Assembly: GCF_900497805.2 (NCBI RefSeq)
Contig: NW_020954630.1
Location: 12,424,959 to 12,488,958, forward strand
Length of the DNA stretch: 64,000 nucleotides
Direction: 5' to 3'
From: Vombatus ursinus
Lineage: Eukaryota > Chordata > Mammalia > Diprotodontia > Vombatidae
Program-made: the position numbers and the translations under genes
Shown here: piece by piece, positions 1 through 10,904 of the stretch
Position numbering within the stretch: the stretch's first letter is position 1
Layout of the letters: each line of letters begins with the position of its first letter
The notes under the pieces: generated by a model
What the model saw: only the letters and a program-made list of their open reading frames with translations
The model's database searches: none
Told to the model about the DNA's origin: nothing

Positions 1-1030
1 AACCGCTGTGCTACGTAGAGCATATTTGATTTAATTGCTTTTGCATGGGCAATTAAATACCCTTGTAGTATGCATCCTTGCTTGTTAACTATTGGCTTTC
101 TCTCGTTGGTGTTTATTTGTTGGTGTCTGAAGTCATTGTGACTGAGGGCTAGGCAAGACGTTCCTTTTAACCAGATGTCTAGAGGCTGATTCCAATGTAT
201 ATATGGATGTCAGGCTTTTTAAGGGACATCAGGTTTCCATGTTGTACTTTTTGGAGGACCTTTAGAACTAGACTAGGCAGGTCCTCTCTTCCAATTATTT
301 CTGCTGACCTCAACTTTCTGTAACTTTGGAGGCTTTCGGCTGCCTGCTCTTCATGGAGCCCTGAAAACTTATTTCTCCAGTTGTTGCTAGGAGACAGAAG
401 ACTTCCTAGTTACACCTCATTTATAAAATCTGTCCTTCCTGAGAACAGATGATTTTCCTCTCTACTTAAAGAGAGGAGAGTATGGAAGAAAAACTCTTGT
501 AGTATATCACCCTTCTTCCAAACTGAATATATAAAATGGAGATGCAGCCCCAGAATGCAGGCATCTGTAGCTCCCATTTACAGATTTATCAGCATCTACA
601 TCTCTAGCTCTTATTGATCTCTGTACCTTACAATGGTTGACAAATTCACATGGGGGCTTGGGCAGAGGCTTTATCTAGAAGAGATGCTGTAAGACAGATA
701 ATTCACAACCACAAGAAACATTTCTTCCCTTTGAGGCACTGCTGCTCTCCATGGACTATGCTGTACACTGTCATATGTGGCGTCCTCCTCCAGGCTCTCT
801 GATGAAATGCATCTCTGGGAATCTCAAAAATTCTGCCATTACAGCTTGTTTTTATGGTATTGCAGCCAGCCCCATTGGCAGTTTTACGGCCAATTAATGT
901 CTGCATTGTTGAATACAGATATATCTACTTGATGTTTTTTTTTTCCAAAATAATTATGCTCTAAAAGAATGAACATGAAACATGCTACCTATCTCCTCAC
1001 AGAGAGGCAATGAACTTTATATGCAGAAAG
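1..1030. other. Intron sequence, nothing recognised
   Basis: No exon, SINE head or LINE motif recognised. One minus-strand frame of 67 codons at 703-906 has no family resemblance I can name. Confidence 0.5.
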
Positions 1031-1039
1031 AGACATATT

Positions 1040-1215
1040 TGTTCATATACGGCCACTGTGGGAATTTGTTTTGCTGGACTATGTAGCTACATATTAAGGG
1101 AACTGTTTTTCATTTTTTAAAATCTGTCCAACAAAGGTATGCACAAGGGGGAGTAAAACAGATTAATAAAATACTTGTTATTTAAAAAAACTATAAACAA
1201 TAAAAAGTTTTCAAA
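1040..1215 (+). repeat. L1-type 3' tail fragment
   Basis: The text 'gggaatttgttttgctggac' followed by a T-rich stretch and a 'gggggag' block matches the 3' tail seen also at 52500 and 57120. Old, 5'-truncated LINE end. Confidence 0.65.
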
Positions 1216-1384
1216 AATTAATTGTGTACTATTAGCAGGTAGAAGGGTGGTGCTTATCAGAGCTGCTACCAATGGTATATATGGGGAGAGGGAAATTGTT
1301 TTAATGTTGTATTATGGTGTTATTCATATAGGAGATACTGAATAAACATTTTTATTGTAATGATAATTTAACTACTAGAGCTAG

Positions 1385-1750
1385 AAGGGAAATTTTGAAA
1401 TCATCTAACCCAAACCACTCATCTGACATATGAGGAAACTGAGGTTCAGAGAAATAAAGTGCTTTGCTTAAGACCACGCATCATTAGCATCATCATTGTA
1501 TTTATATAATGCTCTCTCTGTGCCAGGTTCTCTGCTATGTGCTTTGCAAATATTAACTCATTTCAACCTCACAACAATCCTAGGAAGTAGGTAGTGTTAT
1601 CACCATTTTTCAGATGGGAAAACTGAGGCAAACAGGGATTTAATGACTTGCCCAACATGACAAATCTAGGCGGGGTCTGAGGTTGGATTTGAACTCAAGT
1701 CTTCCTGACTCTAGACCTTTTATACACTTCATCACTTGGCTACACATTTA
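1385..1750 (-). repeat. MIR/Ther-type SINE copies (two, adjacent)
   Basis: Reverse-orientation SINE text: 'gaggaaactgaggttcagag' at about 1430, then a second copy from about 1490 with 'caacctcacaacaatcctag', 'actgaggcaaacagg', 'gacttgcccaac' and 'gaactcaagtcttcctgact'. An ancient tRNA-derived CORE-SINE. Confidence 0.85.
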
Positions 1751-1759
1751 TTAAGTGAC

Positions 1760-3040
1760 AGAGTTGCGACTTGAACCCAGGTCTTCCGACAGCAAGAGTA
1801 TATTCATGAAAAAGAAAAAAAAATATTTCGAAGAGTAAAGTCTAAAGGGTTGGTCTAGATAGTCCTAAAACACACCAAAGGGGTACTGAATCTCTTCATT
1901 GAACCATCCTTCCAAGTCTCAGATTCTAGCAAAGTGGGCCGTGCTTCAGATACCACAATATCTTTAGTTCTGTGGACTTATTCAATCATTCAGATGGATG
2001 TCAATTTTTGTCTGTACATGATGTCTATAGTGACCTGTGAGGTAGGAAAGGAATTCTCCTTGACCCATTATAAACTAATCGATCCCTCTGGTTATTGGAA
2101 TGGCATCACACTGTGGGGCATGCCTCCCATACAGACCTTTTGACCAAATCTAACTGGTCCTTTCCTTCCTCTGCTCCCCTCTCAAGGATTCTCTTCTCTT
2201 CCTTCATATCCAGAACCACTGATTGTCTGGGTCACTCACTCAAAGTCGGTAGTAATGAATTGGCTCTTAAACAGTGGAGTGGGCATTCAGCTACAGAATG
2301 CAATCACATCATACTTTACAGAATCCACCCCTGGTAAGTTCTGATCCTACTATAAATTTTAATGAGACAGAGACAGATATGCCTAGATAAAGTAATTGTT
2401 GTTTTATGATTCCCAACATTATTTATGTTCTGAGATGATATGAGACACAAAAGGTGATTTTTCATCCTTTTAATATGTTCACAGAAGTGTGATGCATTGT
2501 GTTTCCTAATGTCTCCCTGAACAGAGCTGTTATACATGTGTTATTTAGACAAATGGCTATATTTCTGGGAACCACAAGCCTACAGTTTATGAGAGTAACC
2601 AAACAAGCCAAGAATTGAGAAAAAAACAAAAGGTGAGATAAATTTTTGAACAATTTATATTATGTTACCATTAAGAAATGGAAATTATTCAGAAAAGAAA
2701 GATAACAATAATAAACAAGTATAATTTTTCTAGAAAAGTGGAAAATAAGTCTAACTGGCTGGGTCCCATTTTAAGAAACCTAGCCCATGTTAGTAAAGGA
2801 CCAATAATCTTTCTGTATTTATGGATATATTTAAGATAATTCTTCATCAAAGGGTAACTCCGACGGCTCTCTGGAATGTAGGAATGATCCTGGGTTTTGG
2901 ACCCTGGGAGAGTGTTCTTCTGGGAGAGTGTAAGCTTTGGCTGATACGATGATGGTGAAAAGGCTTATGGTACGACAATGGATTGTCTATCTCTTGTTGA
3001 AGGAATGACTTGGCCACATTTTCAAATTATCCTCACTGAG
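1760..3040. other. Intron sequence, nothing recognised
   Basis: No repeat head, exon or simple repeat is recognised. Short open frames here have no family resemblance. Confidence 0.45.
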
Positions 3041-3107
3041 GTCTAAATTCCTTCCTTCCTTCCTTTCTTTTTTGTTTCTTTCTGTCATAACTTTTCTAAC
3101 GAAAATG

Positions 3108-3310
3108 TAGCAGTGGACAGAGAGCTGGCTGCAGAATCAGAAAAAAAGTTGGGTTCAAGTCCTATTTCTGACACATACTGGCTATCTGACCTTAGGCAAG
3201 TCCCTTGACCTCCACAGGCCTCAGCTGTTTTCCATATATGTAAAATATAGTAATTAAATTAGATAACCTCTAAGACTCCTTCCAGCTGGAGACCTATGAT
3301 CCTATAAGCT
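3108..3310 (+). repeat. MIR/Ther-type SINE, forward
   Basis: The head 'gtagcagtggacagagagctg', then 'gggttcaagtcctatttctg', 'ccttaggcaagtcccttgac', and a tail 'tctaagactccttccagctg'. An old copy, several indels. Confidence 0.8.
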
Positions 3311-3604
3311 GTAAAAAAAGGAAGCAATTTGAATTCATAGAGTAATTTTCAAAGGGAATCCCCTATACAAATGAAAGAATAGATCTGGATTAAACAAACA
3401 AGTCTCAAAGACTGTCTAACAAGGCAGATGCGACCTAAATTGGTGGAGGAAATTCCTGACCTTTGACATATTAATGAAGAAATTGAAAATAAGACTCAAA
3501 AAGCTAATGGAATGACTGACATATGATGAGGTCACTGTTTTTCATTTTTATACTGCTTAAGATTTTTCAAAAATACCTTTACATACAATAATAACCCAGA
3601 GAGT

Positions 3605-3880
3605 AGAGGGTTGTGAAGTGAAGAGAACATTAGACCTAGAATCTAAAGACTCAGGCTTAAGACTTTAGAGCTTGGTGATCTTGAACAAGTCTCCACTTTT
3701 CTGGGCCTTCCAACTGCCCCAAACAACCCCATGAAGTAAGAAGTAAGAGTAGTATCTGATCCCATTTTACAGAAGAGAATATCAAGATACAGCAAAATTA
3801 AGTGACTTATTCCAAGATCCCAGAGCTTCTTTACATTAGAGTGAAGATTAGAACTGGGTCTCTTTATTGGGTTTAGTACA
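3605..3880. repeat. Diverged SINE fragments, forward then reverse
   Basis: A forward SINE-like part to about 3725 ('gatcttgaacaagtctccac') is followed by a reverse MIR-like part ('cccattttacagaagagaat', 'aattaagtgacttattcc'). Confidence 0.6.
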
Positions 3881-4359
3881 CATTCCTCCAGGGATATACT
3901 GGAACCAGCTCAGGAGAGCCAATTGTAATATTTTCAGTTTGAACATTTACAACTCAGAAATTAGCAAAAAATTCAAATAGGGTCTTGATTTACTGTTGCG
4001 TTGATTGTCTTGACTTAAGAAAGTGATGGAAATAATGTTTATAATGCAGATTAAATGTAACAACTGGGTTGTGCATTTTTGGAGAGTCGGTTGTTAAACA
4101 TTCACCAGCACATTCCTTTCCTTATCACCCCAGAGACAGGAGGTTAAAGGGACTAGAAAGCAATTAATGGTTCAGCAGACAAATATTTCTATAAGAGTTC
4201 TTATTTTCATCATCTGGTTGGTCTTCACTGACTTTAGTTTCCTCCTTTGTGAGGCCCCAGTGAATCAAAATATGTAATTAAGAAGTTAAAATGTAGTAAA
4301 GCCTTAAATGCACAAATTGTCCACCTGAGAAATAAACTCACTACAGTTATTAAACATAC

Positions 4360-4561
4360 CTGGTTGCTTCTGTCTAGGCTTTGGCAGGTTGGTAACACAA
4401 GTATGCGGACACATCAAGACATTGCAGGGATGGAGAGAACCTTCCAGAAAAAGTTGCTTGGTCTCCGATAAGTGTATTCCTCCCAGGGGTGTTTTGGGAA
4501 GGGTGTTTGCTGGAACCAGAGCTAAGCAGTAAACCCCAACTTGATGGATACTATCAATAGC
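4360..4561 (-). CDS. DIP2C: DIP2C coding exon 12: end of FAAL-like domain 1
   Basis: 202 bp, phase 0 in, one base out. It is not visible as a long open frame from a start codon but reads without a stop: AIDSIHQVGVYCLALVPANT, LPKTPLGGIHLSETKQLFLE, GSLHPCNVLMCPHTCVTNLP and KPRQKQP. LPKTPLGGIH takes the position of the A10 motif (PxTxxGK) of adenylate-forming enzymes, with glycine instead of the lysine that supports adenylation. The last residues begin the linker to the second FAAL-like domain. The acceptor is ttttctag and the donor gtatgttt. The next DIP2 segment (GPASVMVGNLV-like) was not found between 1 and 4359. Confidence 0.96.
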
Positions 4562-5122
4562 CTAGAAAAATTCCAAAAAGCATTTCCAATATGTTCACAA
4601 CCAGAAACATTCACCAACTACAACAGTGGGCCAAGCAATGCTCAATACCAATGAGCAATACTAGTAAGGACTCCCACAAAAAACACTAATAATTCAGAAA
4701 CATGTACAGTCATTCTAACCCCTCAATAATCTGGGTTTTTTTTTGTTTTGTTTTGAACTTTGAGCTTTTGAAATATCAGTGATAATCCAGTATGAAGTGA
4801 TGAAAGAGAATAAAACATTTAGGATGGCAATAGTGAACTTTTACCTTTGGGCCTCTCTGAAGTGAAAATTCTCAGGAATAGGGTTCTGCAAACCCCTATT
4901 ATCTATTGTGATTAATCTGTTTGATCAGTTAACTGGAAACAGACTATCTGTTTCACATCTGATGCAATTTCTTTTCAGAAGTAATGAAAAAACCAGAGCA
5001 CAACGGTAAGGGGGGGGGAAACCTATGCCTGGTAAGGGTCCAACAGTAACCTTAACAGCTGAATAAGATGCTGAGAAATAAGAAAAAGGAAAGAGAGTTT
5101 TGAGGGACAACAAAAGAATTAC
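4562..5122. other. Intron between exons 11 and 12, no repeat recognised
   Basis: 561 bp of intron with a short T-rich run near 4738 and a G run near 5010. Nothing else supported. Confidence 0.55.
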
Positions 5123-5237
5123 CTGCAGAACTCTGCTCATCCACTGAAAGCTGTCTTCCTCTGTGGAATCTGGCCTCTGCTCTGCAACAATAACGATCCT
5201 TTCATCATGAAGGACAGTCACTGAAAATACAGCTATT
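5123..5237 (-). CDS. DIP2C: DIP2C coding exon 11: C-terminal subdomain start
   Basis: 115 bp. One base completes an arginine, then 38 codons encode IAVFSVTVLHDERIVIVAEQ and RPDSTEEDSFQWMSRVLQ, ending on a boundary. This is the start of the small C-terminal subdomain, with an A9-like strand (IAVFSVTVLHDERIVIVAEQ). The residue pattern HDERIVIV and RPDSTEE is the main support for DIP2C rather than DIP2A or DIP2B. The acceptor is ccttccacag and the donor gtaattct. Confidence 0.96.
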
Positions 5238-5799
5238 CTGTGGAAGGCAGGAAAGGAGGGCAACGTCTAAGAAGAATGCATTGTGGATAGATACCATGTG
5301 GATTGTCACAGCTTCAGAAAAGAACTTTTTATAACCGCTATTAATTATACAGTTCAGAAGATCACAGCTCCAACTAATACTTCTTCCAAAGGCAAATCGT
5401 AACTTCCGGCTCCCACATACTTATTAGTGTAAGAATAGCTTTGGAGGAGAAGGGGAGGAAAGCAAGGGCAAGAGAGAAGAGCCTCAGAGATAGGGTGAGA
5501 GTGAAAACGGCACTCGGTTTTAAAATGGGGTTTGAAACCTTTGTCTTTATTAACCTTCAAGTTCCCATGACAAGTTTTTATGTTTTTTAATAAAGACACA
5601 AGATTTCAGCGTGTAATTATGTAGGAGCTACAGAAAATAGCAGTGTAGGAATCTACGGTGCAACATCGATGTCAGTGTTTCATCACCTGAGGTTGGACCC
5701 ACAGGGTAGCTCTGCCTCAAGAACTCAGGAAATTTTGCTTTCAAAATTGTGAACTCTGGCTTTGCCTTTAAGCAAGCCTACCTTTCTACAGGTAGGTGT

Positions 5800-6034
5800 T
5801 ACAGTGGATGGAGCACCACGTCTGGAGTCCCGAAGACCTGTATTCAAATCCGACCTCAGACACTTACTAGGTGTGTGACCCTGGGCAAGTCACTTAATCC
5901 CTAATTGCCTCAGTTCTTCGTCTATAAAATGGGGACACACTGGAGGAGGAAATGGCAAACCACCCCAATATCTTTGCCAATTCATCCATGGGGTCATGAA
6001 GAGTTGGACACAACTGAATGACTAAATGACAACA
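5800..6034 (+). repeat. Marsupial tRNA-headed SINE with LINE-like tail
   Basis: Head 'acagtggatggagcaccac', body 'gaccctgggcaagtcactta', tail 'aggaaatggcaaaccacccc' and 'tggggtcatgaagagttgga', ending in 'atgacaacaac'. Possible imperfect target duplication: 'acctttctaca' before and 'accttcccaca' after. MAR1-like family (name by recollection). Confidence 0.85.
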
Positions 6035-6054
6035 ACCTTCCCACAAGATTATGA

Positions 6055-6230
6055 CCATGGGATCATGGGCCATTAAGAATTAGAAGGGACCTTAAATACT
6101 GTATGTAGTCCAAACCCCTCTTTTTATTGATAAGAGTACTGTAGCCAAGGCAGAGGAAGTAACTCACTCAAAAATCACCTTGTATGTTGGTTGTTAAGAC
6201 AGACTCAAAGCCAAATCTTTTGATTTCATA
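6055..6230 (-). repeat. Diverged MIR-like SINE, reverse
   Basis: 'attagaagggaccttaaata', 'gtccaaacccctctttttat' and 'aactcactcaaaaatcacc' fit the reverse 3' half of an old SINE. Confidence 0.6.
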
Positions 6231-6469
6231 TCATAGATTTCATAGTTCCTTTAATGCAACCAGGATGGGAAGATAGTAAGGGAGCTATTACCTTATTTTT
6301 GTGGTAGGCATGTCTTAGCCATTCACAGGTTTCTAAATAAGCTAAGGATTGCTCCAGAAAGCATTTTACAAGTTTAGTATGCTTCATCGTAAAGGATGGG
6401 GGAGACATGGTTAACAGTAGTCTGTCTGAAAGAGATTAGGGGTTTAGTGGATTGCATGCTCCATATGAG

Positions 6470-6735
6470 TCAGCAACTAATAAACCTTGGACTGCATTAA
6501 AAGAGACCCGAGTTTAAATTCAGCTACAGACATTTACTAGCTCTGTGATTCTGGGCAAGTGACTTAACCCGTTTGCCTCGGTTCCCTCAACTGAAAAATG
6601 GGCATAATAGTACCTACCTCTCAGTACTGTGAAAATAATAATATTCACCTCCCAGTGTTTTTGTTAGTGTTGAATAAGATAATATGTGTAAAACACTTAG
6701 CACAGTAACTGGCATAAAAGAGGTACCTAAGAAGT
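6470..6735 (+). repeat. MIR/Ther-type SINE, forward
   Basis: 'gtttaaattcagctacagac', 'tgattctgggcaagtgactt', 'ggcataatagtacctacctc' and an L2-like tail 'taaaacacttagcacagtaa'. Confidence 0.8.
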
Positions 6736-6736
6736 C

Positions 6737-6815
6737 TTCCCTTCCTTCCTTCCTTCCTTTTGTCCTTCCTTCCTTACCTTCTTTCTCTTCCTTCCTGCCC
6801 TTCCTTCCTTAACGC
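6737..6815 (+). repeat. (CTTC)n microsatellite
   Basis: Imperfect cttc repeats with interruptions, directly after a SINE 3' end. Confidence 0.9.
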
Positions 6816-6894
6816 AGAGTGTCACTTGCACTGCACCTTATTTGGGAGTTGCCTGGGAAGCTGAGAGACATTGATGTGTTTAGACTGAGTATAG

Positions 6895-7275
6895 AAAGGG
6901 GCAAACAGGAGAGTGTTCAGTGAAAGGCACTGAACATGTCACAGGATGATAGGCTGAAGAAACTGGGGATGTGTAGGGGAAGAGTAGGCTGAGAAGGACA
7001 AGAGAGCTATATTCAAGCACCTGAAGATGTTACACGCGGGAGGGAGTAGACACATTTTATCTAGACATGGCAGCAAAGAACAGAGGCTGGACAGAGGCAA
7101 ATGTAGGTTTGATGTTCAGAAAAACCTCTTAACAATCAGAGCTGTCCCAAAGTAGAATGAGCAGCTTTGGGAGGTAGTGGATCTCCCCTTACTAGAAGTC
7201 CTGCAGCAGACGGTCGGTGATCATTCATTCAGTATGTTATACTAAGGATTTCTGTCGTGAATGGGTTAGACAAGA
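6895..7275 (+). repeat. L3/CR1-type LINE 3' end, old
   Basis: 'aggctgagaaggacaagaga', 'gtttgatgttcagaaaaacc', 'aacaatcagagctgtcccaa' and 'gaggtagtggatctcccct' follow the order of the CR1/L3 3' region. Diverged and without a coding frame. Confidence 0.65.
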
Positions 7276-7289
7276 GGGCTGGTGAGTTC

Positions 7290-8555
7290 TTACCGAGTCT
7301 AGAATTGTGCGAGGAGAGGAGCTGGAACAATGAATGGAGCTAGCTTCTTCTAAGAGTTTCGCATAGAAAGAGAGTAGAGGATAGCTTGGGGGGATGGCAT
7401 GGACAATTAATTTTTTTTAAGCGTGGGGAGATTTGGGTATGTTTTATGCAGAATATAAAGAGCCAGCGGATAAAGAGAGATTGCAGTTTGCAAAGAGAAG
7501 GGATGATCAAAGGAGCAAGATCCTGGAGGAGAAAGGAAGGGATGTCATCCAAGTTGCAAATAGAGTAGTTGGCTTAGGCAAGAAGAGATTACAGCAAAAG
7601 AAAGAAAGACTGCGGTATGAAGCGGAGAGGATTTTAGGCTTAGAGCTGGGATGGAACTTGTAATGGACAGTCTAAATTGTATCAGTGATAACTAATCAGC
7701 AAATAGGTCTTTGTTGAAAGGAAGCAGAGAAAGGCAGGAGAGGTGGGTTGAGAAGAGAAGATCTGGAATAGAAGTGGGGATTTAGAGAGAGAGAGGGGAA
7801 ACCAGTGAGGGAAGAGCAAAAAGACGGCAAGGTGCAGTGAGGGCCTAGCTGATGTTAAATAAAATACGTTTCTGGTATCTACACACTCACAATGGTTGTT
7901 AACTCTCTAGTGTTGCTCAATAAGAGGGTGAATGGAAGATGTTACCTAGAGTTGTGGTTTGGAAAGGGATTTTAGGGTAGGCGGTACCATCAAGTTGAAC
8001 TGGTTAACTATAATGTAAAGATTATACAAGGAGGAAGATAAGGCTAGATAAAACATGATGAATTTGGAAAGAAGGAAGATGAGGAAAGAATGGAAAACAC
8101 CGTAAGGACAAAGAATAGGTCCAGGTGTGGTGAAAGCATCTAGAGAAATGGAAGGACAGAAGACTATGGTTAGACAGAAGAATTTCAGGGTTGGGTATTG
8201 TGGAAACGGTACTCTTCTGAACAACGAAGAAAGGAAGGGCATGACTGGTTATAGTAGAATGAAGCACAGGACACGGGGAATGAAGATGAACTGGGAAGTC
8301 AGAACGTTTTGGACACATCAACATATATATTTAAGTACGGGGCAGAGCCTGGGGTGGAGAGGAAAATTGTGAGCCAAGTACTGAACTTTCTTTGAGAAAG
8401 GAGGCAGAATGACCTGGGGCTCAGTAGATAACTGCTACCCATGTCTGGCCAGGGTGATGTATCTGGATGAAGTGAATCTCAAAAGGGGGAGAAGTTGTTA
8501 AGTGATAACAACATAAGAAGGGTCTGAAAGTGGAAGGGAGAAGCAAAGGGTGTCC
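7290..8555. other. Purine-biased intron sequence, unassigned
   Basis: Long run of A/G-rich sequence on the plus strand with overlapping short frames on both strands. It may be an old LINE fragment in reverse, but no diagnostic motif is seen. Confidence 0.4.
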
Positions 8556-8559
8556 TTCA

Positions 8560-8740
8560 TCTTCCTGCTAGGCTGGTAGGTTGATATAGAGGGTGGTAGG
8601 GAAGATTAATGGCGTAAGAAAAACCTTCCTCACGAGCAGAATTAACCAAAGTGGAATCAGCTGCTTCAGCAAGTAGAAGATTCTCTTTAGAAAGCTACTC
8701 TGTTGTGGATAGAATAGAGAAGATAGCATTGGACCAAAGG
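8560..8740 (+). repeat. L3/CR1-like fragment
   Basis: 'aaaaaccttcctcacgagca', 'accaaagtggaatcagctgc' resemble a diverged CR1/L3 3' region like that at 6895. Confidence 0.45.
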
Positions 8741-8799
8741 GCTCAGATTTCTGGCCAGTTCTGAGATTCAATTGTTCTAAAACTTCTCCAAGTACTTTC

Positions 8800-8945
8800 C
8801 TCTCCTTTAAAATAGAGATAATGTTACTAATAAACTCTGCCGATCTCACAGAGTTGTTGTGAGGATAAAATGAGATGGGAAATGTGAAGGTCCTTTAATA
8901 ATCTAAGTATTAGATGCATGTAAGATATTATTGTTATTCTATGAA
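8800..8945 (+). repeat. SINE 3' half, forward
   Basis: 'cacagagttgttgtgaggat' and 'aaaatgagatgggaaatgtg', then an ATT-rich end. Typical MIR/Ther-type 3' part. Confidence 0.7.
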
Positions 8946-9309
8946 AGTATAGCTTAAATCTAACAGTGCCTAGAAAGGAAAAAGGTTTTTAATAAAGATT
9001 ACAATGAACAATCCAAGAGGCATTACATTAATACTGTCATATTTAAACTTTCACCTTAAAAGATCTTTTGGTATATTCTCATACATTCCATGAGCCTTGT
9101 GAAGTTTCCAAAGAATCAGAAAAATTTCCTTAGAGGCCTTATAGATAAGCCATACAACTGCCTCATTTTACAGATTAGAAGACTGATGTCCAGCAAGGTG
9201 AAGTGAATTGCCCTGGTTTACCATTTTTCATCTACACATCACAAAGGAAAGGACTTGTCTGATCTGCATATTAAAAATGGAACTAGGTTAAGAAGGAAGT
9301 GTAACTCAC

Positions 9310-9518
9310 CTTCCTCTGTAGACAAATTTCATCGGTTCTACCGCCAACGCTGTTGCTACAATGTCATCAGCATTGTGTCTTCGCCCACTGACGACCATCA
9401 AGCCATCCATTTTACCCACTACAAAGACAAGTCCACCAGGACCAATAAATCCCAATAATCCTGTCCTTATAAATGGGTATTCGCTGATTGGAGCCCCTGA
9501 ACTTGTCATAGGAAACAC
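9310..9518 (-). CDS. DIP2C: DIP2C coding exon 10: hinge region of FAAL-like domain 1
   Basis: The longest exon in the window, 209 bp, phase 0 in and two bases out. It encodes VFPMTSSGAPISEYPFIRTG, LLGFIGPGGLVFVVGKMDGL, MVVSGRRHNADDIVATALAV and EPMKFVYRG. FIRTGLLGF takes the place of the A7 motif (YRTGD) and VGKMDGLMVVSGRRHNADDI that of the A8 hinge (GRxDxxxxxxGxxIxxxEIE) in acyl- and aminoacyl-adenylating enzymes. The A7 aspartate, which contacts the ribose in active enzymes, reads leucine here. The acceptor is tttccttag and the donor gtgagtta. Confidence 0.97.
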
Positions 9519-9629
9519 CTAAGGAAAAACACACAGAAGCTTCTCAGTACAACTTTCATCTTCATGTTGTTAACTGTACTTACTATGCTTTAGGCCAGAG
9601 ATTCTGGTAGTGTGTAAAATATATTCCTA

Positions 9630-9937
9630 ACATACACATGGAATATTCTGGGCCCTGATAATCCCTGCTGCCAAGGAGGTCGGGGCTGGTAGATTGCTTG
9701 AATGCAGGAGTTCTGAGCTGCACTGGCCTAAAGCTGACTGGCTGCATTGCCTCCAGAAGCAACATGGCAAGCCACTTGGATGGAGGGGTCAACCAGGCCA
9801 CCTAAGGAGTAGTGAACTGGCTCAGCTTTAAAAAGCAGAGCAGATCAAAGACTGTGTACAGGCTCGGACCAAAAGAGACTCCTATACTTTCTGTTTGTAT
9901 GAGACAGGGAGAAGCAATCTCAAAAAAACAAACAAAA
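9630..9937 (+). pseudogene. 7SL RNA retrocopy, diverged
   Basis: Colinear with 7SL (signal recognition particle) RNA. The 5' domain shows 'ggtagattgcttgaatgcag' and 'gagttctgagctgc'; the S-domain part shows 'caaccaggccacctaaggag' and 'cagagcagatcaaag'; the 3' part ends 'aagcaatctc' before an A-rich tail (9922-9937). It retains the central S domain that Alu and B1 lack, so it is a copy of the RNA itself. Many substitutions and small gaps; surely not functional. It sits in the intron between exons 9 and 10, antisense to DIP2C. Confidence 0.8.
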
Positions 9938-10260
9938 TCACAGAACATTAGAGATGAAAGTGACTTTCCAAATCACCTCGTTGACATCAAACCTCACAAT
10001 CAATAAAGGATTCCCTTTCATAATATTCTTGGTTATCCAGTTTCTGATTGAAAACATAAGCACTGAATGGAATGTAAGCCTGTTATGGAATGTTCCTCTG
10101 TTGGTCTTTTCTTGAATCCTGGAATTTTAGAACTAGGAAGGCCTAACCCCCCCATATTTTGTAAATGAGAAACTGAAGCCAAGAAAGGAAAAGTGACATC
10201 TAGGTATTGAATGGCAAATCTGTGGCTGAACTATAATTAGAGCTCATCTGCCCTTAGGTT
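9938..10260 (-). repeat. Old MIR-like reverse fragments
   Basis: 'cattagagatgaaagtgact' just after the 7SL tail and, from about 10115, 'ggaattttagaactaggaag', 'gtaaatgagaaactgaagcc'. Diverged. Confidence 0.5.
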
Positions 10261-10364
10261 TTTAGTCTGTTAATAAAACTCCTTTAGATATACTTGGCAA
10301 GGAAACAAATAGGAAAAACTAAGGTTCACCCAAAATAAGTAGGAGACATACTGCAGGTGTTGTT

Positions 10365-10440
10365 ATACCTATTTTGCAGATGAGAAAACTGAGAATTATA
10401 AAAGTTAAATTGCTTGCCCAGGGTCAAAAAGCTAGATAGT
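10365..10440 (-). repeat. MIR-like fragment, reverse
   Basis: 'acctattttgcagatgagaa' and 'aattgcttgcccagggtcaa' are the core of a reverse MIR-type SINE. Confidence 0.65.
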
Positions 10441-10529
10441 GTCCATGGCATATTTTTCCTCACTTCCAGTTCAGAGCTCTTTTCCTCATATTACTCTTTA
10501 ACTACATTACATGCCTTAAAAAAAGATAT

Positions 10530-10700
10530 TATTTATATCATTATTTTTATATGCTCTTCATTTTCCTCTATGCCCCTCCCTCTTGCTTCTCCCAGAGAGC
10601 CATCCCTTGTAACAAATATTTTTTAAGAGGAAGAAGAAAAAATAGCTTCTTCTCAGTTGATGCTACCTTTGTTTCTAGTTCTTCGCTAAAAAAAAGTGCT
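10530..10700 (-). repeat. L1-type 3' tail, reverse
   Basis: 'cccagagagccatcccttgt' with the following A-rich stretch is the reverse complement of the tail ('aagggatggctctctggg'-like) seen forward at 12000 and 36310. Confidence 0.6.
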
Positions 10701-10904
10701 GCTAGAAATATATTGTTATATGTAATACTTTTTTTTTTGTCATGATAAAACTGGAAATCAAAAGGACTGGAGAACTGATAAAACTAAAAATCTTTTTCTC
10801 TGAAAAGCCTCTTTTCTTTCATTTCTCCTGTAATTTCATTTATTACTAATCTTATAATCCATATGACGGGTTCATTCAACTGCAGAGATTTTCTTATGGT
10901 TAGA

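Noticed and set aside
703-906. 67-codon minus-strand frame containing FHQRAWRRTPHM
   Set aside because: No domain, no splice context and no family resemblance; length is expected by chance.
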